Below, piece by piece: positions 54,289-63,436 of a DNA stretch of 64,000 bases; within the stretch, counting starts at the first letter, position 1, and each line of letters starts with the position of its first letter. The notes beneath the pieces are model-generated. The model did no database searches, was not told the origin of the DNA, and was given only the letters and a program-made list of their open reading frames with translations. The position numbers were made by a program, and so were the translations under genes. The DNA comes from Nocardioides albertanoniae. Lineage in GTDB: Bacteria; Actinomycetota; Actinomycetes; Propionibacteriales; Nocardioidaceae. The stretch covers positions 223,501 through 287,500 of the forward strand of contig NZ_VFOV01000001.1 of assembly GCF_006716315.1 (NCBI RefSeq). Direction: 5' to 3'.

Positions 54289-55182
54289 ATGACAGAACAA
54301 ATCGCCTCGAGCTCCGCTTCGGCAAGACGTCGAACGCTCATCGGAGAGATGAGCGCGGAGTTCGCCGGCACGGCGATACTGATCCTGTTCGGAGTCGGTG
54401 TGGTCGCTCAGGTCGTGACCGGTGACGGCGGCCTCGGCGACCACGACTCGATCGCCTGGGCCTGGGGCATCGGGGTCATGCTCGGCATCTACACCGCGGG
54501 CAGGATCAGCGGCGCCCACCTCAACCCCGCCGTGACCCTCGCGATGGCCGTGTTCAGCGACTTCGAGTGGCGCAAGGTGCTGCCCTACAGCCTCGCCCAG
54601 ATCCTGGGAGCCTTCGTCGCCGCCCTCATCGTGCGGTTCGCGTACGGCGACGCGATCGCCAGCGTCGACCCCGGCCACACCCACGCCACCCAGGGCATCT
54701 TCTCGACGCTCCCGGGCAACGGCGACGCCGGCATGGGCATCAGCCTCACCACCGCTTTCGCCGACCAGATCATCGGCACCGCGATCCTGCTGTTCCTGAT
54801 CATGGCCATCACCGACGCCAAGAACTCCGCCCCGATCGCCTGGTTCTCGCCGGTCGCGATCGCCTTCGTGATCGTCGGCATCGGCATGGCCTGGGGCGCC
54901 AACGCCGGCTACGCCATCAACCCCGCCCGCGACTTCGGCCCGCGCCTGGCCTCCTTCGTCACCGGCTACGACGGCGCCTGGGTGACCGCTGCGGGCGACC
55001 TCTACTTCTGGATCCCGATCCTCGGGCCGCTGCTCGGTGGACTCATCGGTGCTGGTGCGTACAAGGTGTTGATCGCACGATTCCTGCCCGCGGAGGATGA
55101 GCCCGAGGAGGTCGGCCGCGTGCCCGCGACCACCGAGACCGACACCGAGACCGACGCCGAGCCCGAGCGCCGTACCGCCTGA
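54289..55182 (+). CDS. glpF: Glycerol uptake facilitator (aquaglyceroporin)
   Basis: A 297-residue MIP-family channel with six helices and two NPA loops (HLNPAVTL and AINPARDFGPR). The Asp after the second NPA marks glycerol-permeable members. The C-terminal tail is acidic and Thr-rich. RBS GCAGGAG lies before the ATG. It is followed by the second glpK after 64 bp. Confidence 0.93.
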   Translation: MTEQIASSSASARRRTLIGEMSAEFAGTAILILFGVGVVAQVVTGDGGLGDHDSIAWAWGIGVMLGIYTAGRISGAHLNPAVTLAMAVFSDFEWRKVLPYSLAQILGAFVAALIVRFAYGDAIASVDPGHTHATQGIFSTLPGNGDAGMGISLTTAFADQIIGTAILLFLIMAITDAKNSAPIAWFSPVAIAFVIVGIGMAWGANAGYAINPARDFGPRLASFVTGYDGAWVTAAGDLYFWIPILGPLLGGLIGAGAYKVLIARFLPAEDEPEEVGRVPATTETDTETDAEPERRTA

Positions 55183-55246
55183 TCCGTCCGCCTGATCCAG
55201 ACCGCCTGACCCGAAGACCTACCCGAACACAGAGAGGACCGACGAC

Positions 55247-56764
<1,518 letters not shown>

Positions 56765-56831
56765 TCCCGAGCCGCCGTAACCTGCGAATACGCCCGTTTG
56801 GGGTATGCGCGAGGCGACCCTTCGGACGTAC

Positions 56832-56866
56832 GTTGCGAGTGGGCCCGGCCGGGGCCCGCTCGCAAC
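56832..56866 (+). terminator. Hairpin after the glpF-glpK unit
   Basis: GTTGCGAGTGGGCCC pairs with GGGCCCGCTCGCAAC (56832-56846, 56852-56866) over 15 positions with one G-U, around a 5-nt loop. No T tract follows. It lies between glpK and the next gene. Confidence 0.6.
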
Positions 56867-56912
56867 TCGCCTCGACCGGTCCGTTGACACACCGACGACC
56901 GAGGAGGCAGCA

Positions 56913-57503
56913 ATGTTCATCCAGATGATCCAGGGCCCCTGCACCCGGCAGGACGAGGCTCACCAGGTGCTCGACGAGTGGCGGCGCGAGCTGGCGCCGG
57001 GCGCGACCGGGTGGCTGGGCGGCACCTACGGGTTCACCGACGACGACCAGCTCGTCGCGGTGGTCCGCTTCGAGTCCCGCGAGGCGGCGATGGCCAACTC
57101 CGACCGTCCCGAGCAGGGGGAGTGGGCCGCGAAGATGGACGCGGTCATGGACGGGCCGATGGAGTTCCACGACTGCGACGACGTCACGCTGATGATGGAC
57201 GGCGGCTCCGACGACGCCGGGTTCGTGCAGATCATCCGTGGCCGCGTCGACGACCCGAGCCGCCTCAAGGCGATGGTCGCCGACACCACGATGCTGCACG
57301 AGGCTCGCCCGGAGATCCTCGGCGGCACCCTCGCGATCGAGGCCGACGGCAGCTTCATCGACACGATCGCGTTCACCAACGAGGCCGACGCCCGCAAGGG
57401 CGAGCAGATCGAGCCGCCCGCCGACGTACGCCGTGAGCCGGACTACGCGATGAAGGGAGCGACCTACTACGACCTCCACCACCCCTGGTTCGAGAGCGCC
57501 TGA
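56913..57503 (+). CDS. Duplicated ferredoxin-like (dimeric alpha/beta barrel) protein, function unknown
   Basis: A 196-residue protein that looks like two similar halves, each starting with FIQMIQG- or FVQIIRG-type strands (residues 2-8 and about 104-110). Such duplicated Dabb/ABM-like folds occur in monooxygenase-like or sensor proteins. GAGGAGG gives a strong RBS. No catalytic residues can be named. Confidence 0.65.
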   Translation: MFIQMIQGPCTRQDEAHQVLDEWRRELAPGATGWLGGTYGFTDDDQLVAVVRFESREAAMANSDRPEQGEWAAKMDAVMDGPMEFHDCDDVTLMMDGGSDDAGFVQIIRGRVDDPSRLKAMVADTTMLHEARPEILGGTLAIEADGSFIDTIAFTNEADARKGEQIEPPADVRREPDYAMKGATYYDLHHPWFESA

Positions 57504-57551
57504 GGCACTGTCCTCCGACATCGTCGGCGTCTCGGATGTGATCATGGTCCG

Positions 57552-58589
57552 ATGAGATTTCGAGGGGTTCTCGCCGGTGTGCTCGCGCTCGGTGTGACGA
57601 CCGGGTGCTCGTCCTCCATCGGCGAGGAGTCCTCGAAGGACCCCTTCACCCTGCCCGTCGGGACGACGAGGTGGGACGCCGACGCCCCGTCCTGGTTCCA
57701 CGACGGGACGCTCCACGTCGGCGACCGGACCGTCGAGCTCGGCGACAAGGTCGAGCGGTTCGCGCTCGGTGCGACCGGCGTCTACTGGATGCGCGGCGAG
57801 ACGCTGATGTTCACCAGCGTCGAGGGTCGCACCCAGAAGGTCGAGAAGGTCGTCTGGGACAACATGGCGACCTCGGCGGACCACTCGGTGTTCGCGACCG
57901 TCGACCAGTCCCGCGGACCGAAGGACGAGTTCGGCACCCGCGCCATCCAGGTGGCCGCCTTCGACACCCGCACGGGCGAGCAGCTCTACCGCACGCCCGA
58001 CGAGAAGCCGGACGAGGACGACGACCTGGCCGACCTCTACGAGGAGACCATGCCGCTGCTTGCGGGCGTCAGCAACGAGCGCCTCTTCTTCGACGACACC
58101 ACCATCGACCTCAGCGACGGCTCGGTCTCCCGGAGCGACGAGGTCGGCGACGAGACGGTCATCTACGACGGCTACACCGAGACCCTGTTCCACGACGGCT
58201 ATCCGATCGGGGTCAAGGGCGAGGGCCGCCACCGTGAGGTCGACAAGGCCCCGGAGTTCGCCAACGGGCGGTTGTCCCCTGACCGGAGCACGCTCTTCCA
58301 GGTCGACGTCACACCGGCCGACGCCGTCGTTTACGACGCGAAGACCGGCCGCGGACGCGCGATCGACGCTCCCTGGGACCACTTCACGCTGAGCGGCTGG
58401 AGCGACAAGGACACGTTCTTCGGGGTCGCACAGCAGACCGTCAGCCCGACCGACGGTACGGTCCGCGCGAGCCAGGCCGTCACCTGCGAGCTCCGCACGC
58501 TCGCGTGCAAGCCCGTGAGTCCGGTGATCCCGGAGAACGAAGAAGCGTCCGCCCTGGTCATGGAGGGCGACAGCACAAGCCCCCTCTGA
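57552..58589 (+). CDS. Lipoprotein of unknown function, possible beta-propeller
   Basis: A 345-residue protein with a lipoprotein signal: MRFRGVLAGVLALGVTTGCSSS, with the lipobox TTGC near residue 19. The mature part is acidic with repeated DG/GT-rich strands resembling propeller blades. No enzyme motif seen. It stands alone. Confidence 0.7.
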   Translation: MRFRGVLAGVLALGVTTGCSSSIGEESSKDPFTLPVGTTRWDADAPSWFHDGTLHVGDRTVELGDKVERFALGATGVYWMRGETLMFTSVEGRTQKVEKVVWDNMATSADHSVFATVDQSRGPKDEFGTRAIQVAAFDTRTGEQLYRTPDEKPDEDDDLADLYEETMPLLAGVSNERLFFDDTTIDLSDGSVSRSDEVGDETVIYDGYTETLFHDGYPIGVKGEGRHREVDKAPEFANGRLSPDRSTLFQVDVTPADAVVYDAKTGRGRAIDAPWDHFTLSGWSDKDTFFGVAQQTVSPTDGTVRASQAVTCELRTLACKPVSPVIPENEEASALVMEGDSTSPL

Positions 58590-58668
58590 CCGCCAGACGA
58601 ACTCGACGTTAAGTCCCCCGCGATCCGGCTCGCGCCACGACCGGATGCCCTAGCGTGACGTACGCGCC

Positions 58669-58688
58669 GGCAGTCAAAGGCGACTGCC
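58669..58688 (+). promoter_or_regulatory. Hairpin in the long leader of the betaine-synthesis gene
   Basis: GGCAGTC (58669-58675) pairs with GACTGCC around a 6-nt loop. A second possible stem (CGGACG / CGTCCG, near 58705-58731) follows. The 214-bp gap before the methyltransferase gene holds no ORF of note and could form a structured leader. No known riboswitch pattern was matched. Confidence 0.35.
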
Positions 58689-58803
58689 CGCACATGTCCG
58701 CCCCGGACGGGAGAAGGCGATCCCCGCGTCCGCCGCACGTGCATGACTTGGCGACGCCTTCCTTGGTCCGCTCCCCACGAAGCAACCGAGGAGAAGAAGG
58801 CAT

Positions 58804-60489
58804 ATGGATCGCGCCACCACCGCAGTAGAGAACGCCCCGACCGATCTCGCGAGCCCGGACGACCTACGACAGGACTTCGGCGCCGACCCGACCGCCGTAC
58901 GCGAGTCGGACCACTACACCGATGAATACATCAGCGGCTTCGTCGACAAGTGGGACGAGCTGATCGACTGGAAGCGCCGCTACGAGAGCGAAGGAAGCTT
59001 CTTCGTCGACCTCCTGAAGGCCCACAACGTGAAGTCGGTGCTCGACGTCGCGACCGGCACAGGCTTCCACTCCGTACGCCTCGTCGAGGAGCACTTCGAC
59101 ACGACCAGCGCCGACGGCAGCCCGAAGATGCTCGCGAAGGCGTTCGACAACGGCCGGACGTACGGCGGTCACATCCTCCGCGTCGTCCACGCCGACTGGC
59201 GGTGGCTCAACCGCGACGTGCACGAGAAGTACGACGCGGTCATCTGCCTCGGCAACTCGTTCACCCACCTGTTCTCCGAGCGTGACCGCCGCAAGGCCCT
59301 GGCCGAGTTCTACGCCGCCCTCAAGCACGACGGCATCCTGATCCTCGACCAGCGCAACTACGACTCGATGCTCGACAACGGCTTCTCCAGCAAGCACACC
59401 TACTACTACTGCGGCGAGGAGGTCAGCGCCGAGCCGGAGCACATCGACGACGGGCTGGCCCGGTTCCGCTACAGCTTCCCCGACGGGTCCGAGTATCACC
59501 TCAACATGTTCCCGCTGCGGAAGAACTACACCCGCCGGCTGCTGCGAGAGGTCGGCTTCCAGCGTGTCGAGACCTACGGCGACTTCCAGGAGACCTTCGT
59601 CGACGACGACCCCGACTTCCTCGTGCACGTCGCGGAGAAGAACTTCGTCGAGACCCCGGACGCGACCGCCTACTCCACCGCCGTCAACGTCGCCCGGGAC
59701 TATTACAACTCCGACGACGCGGACAACTTCTACTTCTCGATCTGGGGCGGGGAGGACATCCACATCGGGCTCTACGACCGGCCGGAGGAGGACATCGCGA
59801 CCGCGAGCCGCCGCACCGTGGAGCAGATGGCGCAGAAGGTGAGGCTGACCCCCGAGACGCGCGTGCTCGACATCGGCTCCGGATACGGCGGTGCAGCGCG
59901 CCACCTGGCCAAGACCTACGGCTGTCACGTCACCTGCCTGAACCTCTCCGAGGTCGAGAACCAGCGCAACCGCGAGCTCAGCGACCAGCAGGGGCTCGGC
60001 GACAGGATCGAGGTGCTCGACGGCTCCTTCGAGGACATCCCCTGCGAAGACAACCGGTTCGACGTCGTCTGGTCCCAGGACGCGATGCTGCACTCCGGGG
60101 ATCGCGTACGCGTGCTGCAGGAGATCGCCCGGGTGCTGACCTCCAGCGGCGAGGTCGTCTTCACCGACCCGATGGCCGCTGACGGCGCCGACAAGGAGGT
60201 GCTCAAGCCGATCCTGGAGAGGCTTCACCTCGACTCGATGGGCTCGCCGGGGTTCTACCGCCACGAGCTGAGCCGGCTCGGCCTCGACACCGTCACGTTC
60301 GAGGAGCACACCGACCAGCTGACGACCCACTACGCCCGGGTCCTCGAGGAGACCGAGCGTCGCCACGAGGAGATCACCGAGCAGGTCAGCGACGCCTATC
60401 TCGCTCCGATGAAGGTCGGCCTGCGCCACTGGGTCGACGGTGGGAACGCCGGCAACCTGGCCTGGGGCATCTTCCACGCCAAGGGCTGA
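58804..60489 (+). CDS. Fused glycine/sarcosine and dimethylglycine N-methyltransferase (betaine synthesis)
   Basis: A 561-residue fusion of two SAM-dependent methyltransferases. The first domain (motif I DVATGTG, residues 81-87; QRNYD, KHTYYYCG) matches glycine/sarcosine methyltransferase. The second (motif I LDIGSGYGGAARHLA near 355; DMLH-like QDAMLHSGDR) matches dimethylglycine methyltransferase. Together they make glycine betaine from glycine in three methylations, giving osmoprotection. Similar fusions are known from halophilic actinobacteria. GAGGAGAAGG lies before the ATG; no transporter or regulator is adjacent. Confidence 0.9.
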   Translation: MDRATTAVENAPTDLASPDDLRQDFGADPTAVRESDHYTDEYISGFVDKWDELIDWKRRYESEGSFFVDLLKAHNVKSVLDVATGTGFHSVRLVEEHFDTTSADGSPKMLAKAFDNGRTYGGHILRVVHADWRWLNRDVHEKYDAVICLGNSFTHLFSERDRRKALAEFYAALKHDGILILDQRNYDSMLDNGFSSKHTYYYCGEEVSAEPEHIDDGLARFRYSFPDGSEYHLNMFPLRKNYTRRLLREVGFQRVETYGDFQETFVDDDPDFLVHVAEKNFVETPDATAYSTAVNVARDYYNSDDADNFYFSIWGGEDIHIGLYDRPEEDIATASRRTVEQMAQKVRLTPETRVLDIGSGYGGAARHLAKTYGCHVTCLNLSEVENQRNRELSDQQGLGDRIEVLDGSFEDIPCEDNRFDVVWSQDAMLHSGDRVRVLQEIARVLTSSGEVVFTDPMAADGADKEVLKPILERLHLDSMGSPGFYRHELSRLGLDTVTFEEHTDQLTTHYARVLEETERRHEEITEQVSDAYLAPMKVGLRHWVDGGNAGNLAWGIFHAKG

Positions 60490-60493
60490 TCGA

Positions 60494-60540
60494 CGCCCGG
60501 CCGGGGCACGGACGAACGTACGTCGTGCCCCGGCCGGGCG
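60494..60540 (+). terminator. Strong terminator after the betaine-synthesis gene
   Basis: A perfect 17-bp stem CGCCCGGCCGGGGCACG / CGTGCCCCGGCCGGGCG (60494-60510, 60524-60540), followed by GTTTC. Confidence 0.85.
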
Positions 60541-60600
60541 GTTTCACATTCTCCCGGTATGGTCTGGGTCACATCGTGCTCACGGCCAACGGAGGACCCC

Positions 60601-62025
60601 TTGCGCATCGCAGTGATCGGCACCGGATTCGGCGGCCTGGCCGCCACGATCGAGCTCAAGAAGCGAGGCCATGACGACATCGTCGTGTTCGAGAAGTCCG
60701 GCGACGTCGGCGGCGTGTGGCGGGAGAACACCTATCCGGGTGCCGCCTGCGACGTACCGTCCAACCTCTACTCGTTCTCCTTCGAGCCCAACCCGCACTG
60801 GCCCCACAAGTTCTCCCGCCAGCCCGCGATCCTCGACTACATCCACAAGGTCGTCGACAAGTACGACGTACGCCGCCACATCCGGTTCGACACCGAGGTG
60901 CTCGCCGCACGCTGGGACGACGACGCGAAGACCTGGCAGCTCGAGCTGAGCACGGGGGAGACGGAGTCCGTCGACCTCTTCGTCCCCGCGGTCGGTCAGC
61001 TCTCCCGGCCCTCGATCCCGACCATCCCAGGCGCCGACACCTTCGCGGGCACGGCGTTCCACTCCGCGGAGTGGAACCACGACGTCAGCCTCGAGGGCAA
61101 GCGGGTGGCGGTGATCGGCACCGGCGCGAGCGCGATCCAGTTCGTGCCCGAGGTGCGCAAGAGCGCGGAGCAGGTGCTCCTCTTCCAACGCTCGGCGCCC
61201 TACATCGTCCCGCGCAAGGACTTCGTGCGCGCCGAGCCGTCGGGCCGGGTCTCGCAGCTCCTCGACCGGGTCAAGATCTGGGGTCAGGCCGAGTGGCTCA
61301 CCACCTCGTTCCACGTCAAGCCGTTCGGCGCGATCATGCGCGCCTGGTCCCGCCGCCACATGAAGGCGCAGACCGCCGCGAAGCCGGGACTCTTCGAGAA
61401 GGTGTGGCCCGACTACCCGTTCGGCTGCAAGCGCATCCTGTTCGCCGACGACTATCTGCCTGCGCTCGCCCAGCCCGACGTCGACGTGATCACCGACGAC
61501 ATCATCGAGATCACCCCGGCCGGGGTGCGCACCGCCGACGGCAGCCACCACGAGGTCGACGTGCTCATCTGGGGCACCGGCTTCAAGGCCACCGACTTCC
61601 TCGCCCCGATGACGCTCACCGGCACCCAGGGCCGTGACCTGCACACCCATTGGAAGGACGGCGCGCACGCCTACCACGGCATGACCGTGCCCGGTTTCCC
61701 CAACCTGCTGATCATGTACGGCCCCAACACCAACACCGGCGGCGGCTCGATCATCTACTTCCTGGAGACCCAGGCCCGCTATCTCGGCAAGTACGCCGAC
61801 CACATCAAGGAGGCCGGCCCGCTCGAGGTCAGGGGCGAGGTCGAGGAGGCCCATGACGCGAGGATCCAGGACAAGCTCGCGGGAAGCGTCTGGAGCAAGT
61901 GCGACTCCTGGTACCGCGAGAAGAACGGTCGCATCACGACCAACTGGCCCAGCATCTCGGCGCGCTATCGGCTCGGTTCCGGCTACGACAGGGGCGACTA
62001 CGCATTGATCGATGAACTGTCTTAA
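60601..62025 (+). CDS. Flavin-containing monooxygenase (Baeyer-Villiger-like)
   Basis: A 474-residue class B flavin monooxygenase: FAD motif VIGTGFGGLAATIE, GGVWRENTYPGAACD, NADPH motif VAVIGTGASAIQF and ILIWGTGFKATDF. The fingerprint (FxGxxxHxxxW) is recognisable as FAGTAFHSAEWNHD. TTG at 60601 with GGAGGA 4 nt before is preferred over an ATG at 60559. It is only distantly similar to the monooxygenase at 19567 and stands alone here. Confidence 0.88.
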   Translation: MRIAVIGTGFGGLAATIELKKRGHDDIVVFEKSGDVGGVWRENTYPGAACDVPSNLYSFSFEPNPHWPHKFSRQPAILDYIHKVVDKYDVRRHIRFDTEVLAARWDDDAKTWQLELSTGETESVDLFVPAVGQLSRPSIPTIPGADTFAGTAFHSAEWNHDVSLEGKRVAVIGTGASAIQFVPEVRKSAEQVLLFQRSAPYIVPRKDFVRAEPSGRVSQLLDRVKIWGQAEWLTTSFHVKPFGAIMRAWSRRHMKAQTAAKPGLFEKVWPDYPFGCKRILFADDYLPALAQPDVDVITDDIIEITPAGVRTADGSHHEVDVLIWGTGFKATDFLAPMTLTGTQGRDLHTHWKDGAHAYHGMTVPGFPNLLIMYGPNTNTGGGSIIYFLETQARYLGKYADHIKEAGPLEVRGEVEEAHDARIQDKLAGSVWSKCDSWYREKNGRITTNWPSISARYRLGSGYDRGDYALIDELS

Positions 62026-62088
62026 TGGGTCTTTTGTGACCGATCTGTTCATTCCCTTATCCGTGTGCTAGGCCACATACTCGAAGGG

Positions 62089-62307
62089 ATGACTACCTCA
62101 ACCCCCCGGCGGCGACACTTCGCCGCGAGTCCTTTCAAGACTGATCCCGAGCCGGTCATTGAGCAGTACGAGTCCGGAGACCTCGTCTCCCACGACTCAT
62201 TCGGTCTGGGTCGGGTCGTCAACAAAGAAACGGCCGCAGTCACTGTCGACTTCGGTCCCCAGCTAGTGCGCATCGCCAGCCCCTTCACCAAGCTTGCCAA
62301 GCTCTGA
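62089..62307 (+). CDS. Small Tudor-like protein resembling the UvrD/PcrA C-terminal domain
   Basis: A 72-residue protein (MTTSTPRRRHFAAS...) whose C-terminal part (SGDLVSHDSFGLGRVVNKE...VTVDFG...FTKLAKL) resembles the Tudor-like tail of UvrD/PcrA helicases, which contacts RNA polymerase. The N-terminus is basic. No helicase is attached. Two features support a real gene: the start fits and codon use is biased normally. Role unknown; RNA polymerase or DNA repair contact is only inference. Confidence 0.6.
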   Translation: MTTSTPRRRHFAASPFKTDPEPVIEQYESGDLVSHDSFGLGRVVNKETAAVTVDFGPQLVRIASPFTKLAKL

Positions 62308-62376
62308 CACCGTCCGAGCTGCCCTACAGGTTGCCCTCCCCGAGCGATGCTCCGGGAGGGCAACCTGTCTCCGGCC

Positions 62377-62382
62377 TAGGAT
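62377..62382 (+). promoter_or_regulatory. -10 box of a probably leaderless GNAT gene
   Basis: TAGGAT lies 7 nt before the GTG at 62390 that best fits the GNAT N-terminus, so transcription should begin at the start codon. Upstream of it (about 62330-62365) lies a GC-rich hairpin (CAGGTTGCCCTCCC / GGGAGGGCAACCTG) that probably ends the previous gene. Confidence 0.55.
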
Positions 62383-62389
62383 CGGCGAC

Positions 62390-62902
62390 GTGACCGTGAC
62401 CATCCGCGATGCAGCTCCTGCCGACGTACCCGAGATCCTTCGTCTCGTCCACGCCCTGGCCGACTACGAGAAGGAGCCCGACGCCGTCGAGGCGACCGAG
62501 GCCGACTTCACCGCCGCGCTCTTCCCGGAGTCCGGCACCGCGACCACTCGCTGCCTGATCGCGGAGGCTGGAACGGATGGAGCGGGCGGCACGGTGATCG
62601 GCATCGCGGTCTGGTACGTCACCTTCTCCACCTGGACTGGCCGCAACGGCATCTGGCTCGAGGATCTCTTCGTCGACCCTGCCCACCGCGGCGCCGGAGC
62701 CGGCAAAGCCCTTCTCGTACGCCTCGCGGAGATCTGCGTCGAGAACGACTGGCGACGCCTCGAGTGGTGGGTCCTCACGTGGAACGAGCCGTCGATCGCC
62801 TTCTACCGCTCGCTCGGCTCGGTGCCGCAGGACGAGTGGGAGGTCCACCGCATCGACGGCGACGCCCTCGAGTCGCTCGGGGCTGGTGCTCTACCCCGCT
62901 GA
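62390..62902 (+). CDS. GNAT-family N-acetyltransferase (diamine/polyamine type)
   Basis: A 170-residue GNAT protein starting VTVTIRDAAPADVPEILRLV. The acetyl-CoA loop is FVDPAHRGAGAGKALL, and LEDLFVDPAHRG with ALADYEKEPDAVEATEAD resembles diamine acetyltransferases. WWVLTWNEPSIAFYRSLG is the usual C-terminal block. GTG start agrees with the leaderless promoter at 62377. Its last codons overlap the convergent HxlR gene. Confidence 0.88.
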   Translation: MTVTIRDAAPADVPEILRLVHALADYEKEPDAVEATEADFTAALFPESGTATTRCLIAEAGTDGAGGTVIGIAVWYVTFSTWTGRNGIWLEDLFVDPAHRGAGAGKALLVRLAEICVENDWRRLEWWVLTWNEPSIAFYRSLGSVPQDEWEVHRIDGDALESLGAGALPR

Positions 62903-63343
62903 CCCCGGCCCGGGCAGCACCTCGACATCGTCGGCATGCATCGGCTCGCCGCAGTGCGAGCACCGCAGATCGACCTGCGCGATCTCCCCGCAGCCGTGGT
63001 GCCGGTAGAGCACCGGCGGCCCGGCCTCCCCGGCGAGCCACTTGTCGCCCCAGCCGACCATCACCATCAGCACGTCGACCAGCTCGCGCCCCTTCTCGGT
63101 GAGCACGTACTCATAGCGCGGCCGGTTGTCGTAGGCCTGCTTCTCGAGCACCCCGTGCTCGACCAGGTGCCCGAGCCGCTCGGTGAGCACCTTCCGAGAG
63201 ATCCCGAGATCGGCCTGGATCTGGTCGAACCGGTTCATCCCGACCCAGACGTCCCGCAGCACGAGCGGCGACCACGGCTCCCCGATCACGTCGAGCGTGC
63301 GCGCGATCGAGCAGGCCATCTCGGCGAAGTTCGTACGTTGCAT
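62891..63343 (-). CDS. HxlR-family regulator with C-terminal zinc-ribbon-like motif
   Basis: A 150-residue HxlR protein: CSIARTLDVIGEPWSPLVLRDVWVGMNRFDQIQADLGISRKVLTERLGHLVEHGV (read in parts) is the winged HTH, with a leading Cys. The C-terminal RHHGCGEIAQVDLRCSHCGEPM adds a short four-ligand, ribbon-like motif. It is divergent from the dihydrofolate-reductase-family gene and probably controls it through the inverted repeat at 63365-63415. Confidence 0.88.
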   Translation of the reverse strand: MQRTNFAEMACSIARTLDVIGEPWSPLVLRDVWVGMNRFDQIQADLGISRKVLTERLGHLVEHGVLEKQAYDNRPRYEYVLTEKGRELVDVLMVMVGWGDKWLAGEAGPPVLYRHHGCGEIAQVDLRCSHCGEPMHADDVEVLPGPGSAG

Positions 63344-63364
63344 GGCCCGAATCTACCATTTGGG

Positions 63365-63415
63365 GTTCCCTGAAGAAACTCAAGGTGTTACGGTCGCAGA
63401 GTCTCTTCAGGAAAC
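63365..63415. promoter_or_regulatory. Candidate HxlR operator
   Basis: GTTCCCTGAAGAAACTC (63365-63381) and GAGTCTCTTCAGGAAAC (63399-63415) are an inverted repeat with 15 of 17 positions matching, in the 93-bp gap between hxlR and the reductase gene. Each arm also contains its own TTC..GAA half-symmetry. Confidence 0.7.
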
Positions 63416-63436
63416 TCCAATCACCAGGGAGCGGTC

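Noticed and set aside
58590..58803. Glycine or SAM riboswitch before the betaine-synthesis gene
   Set aside because: Hairpins are possible, but the conserved cores of those riboswitches could not be found.
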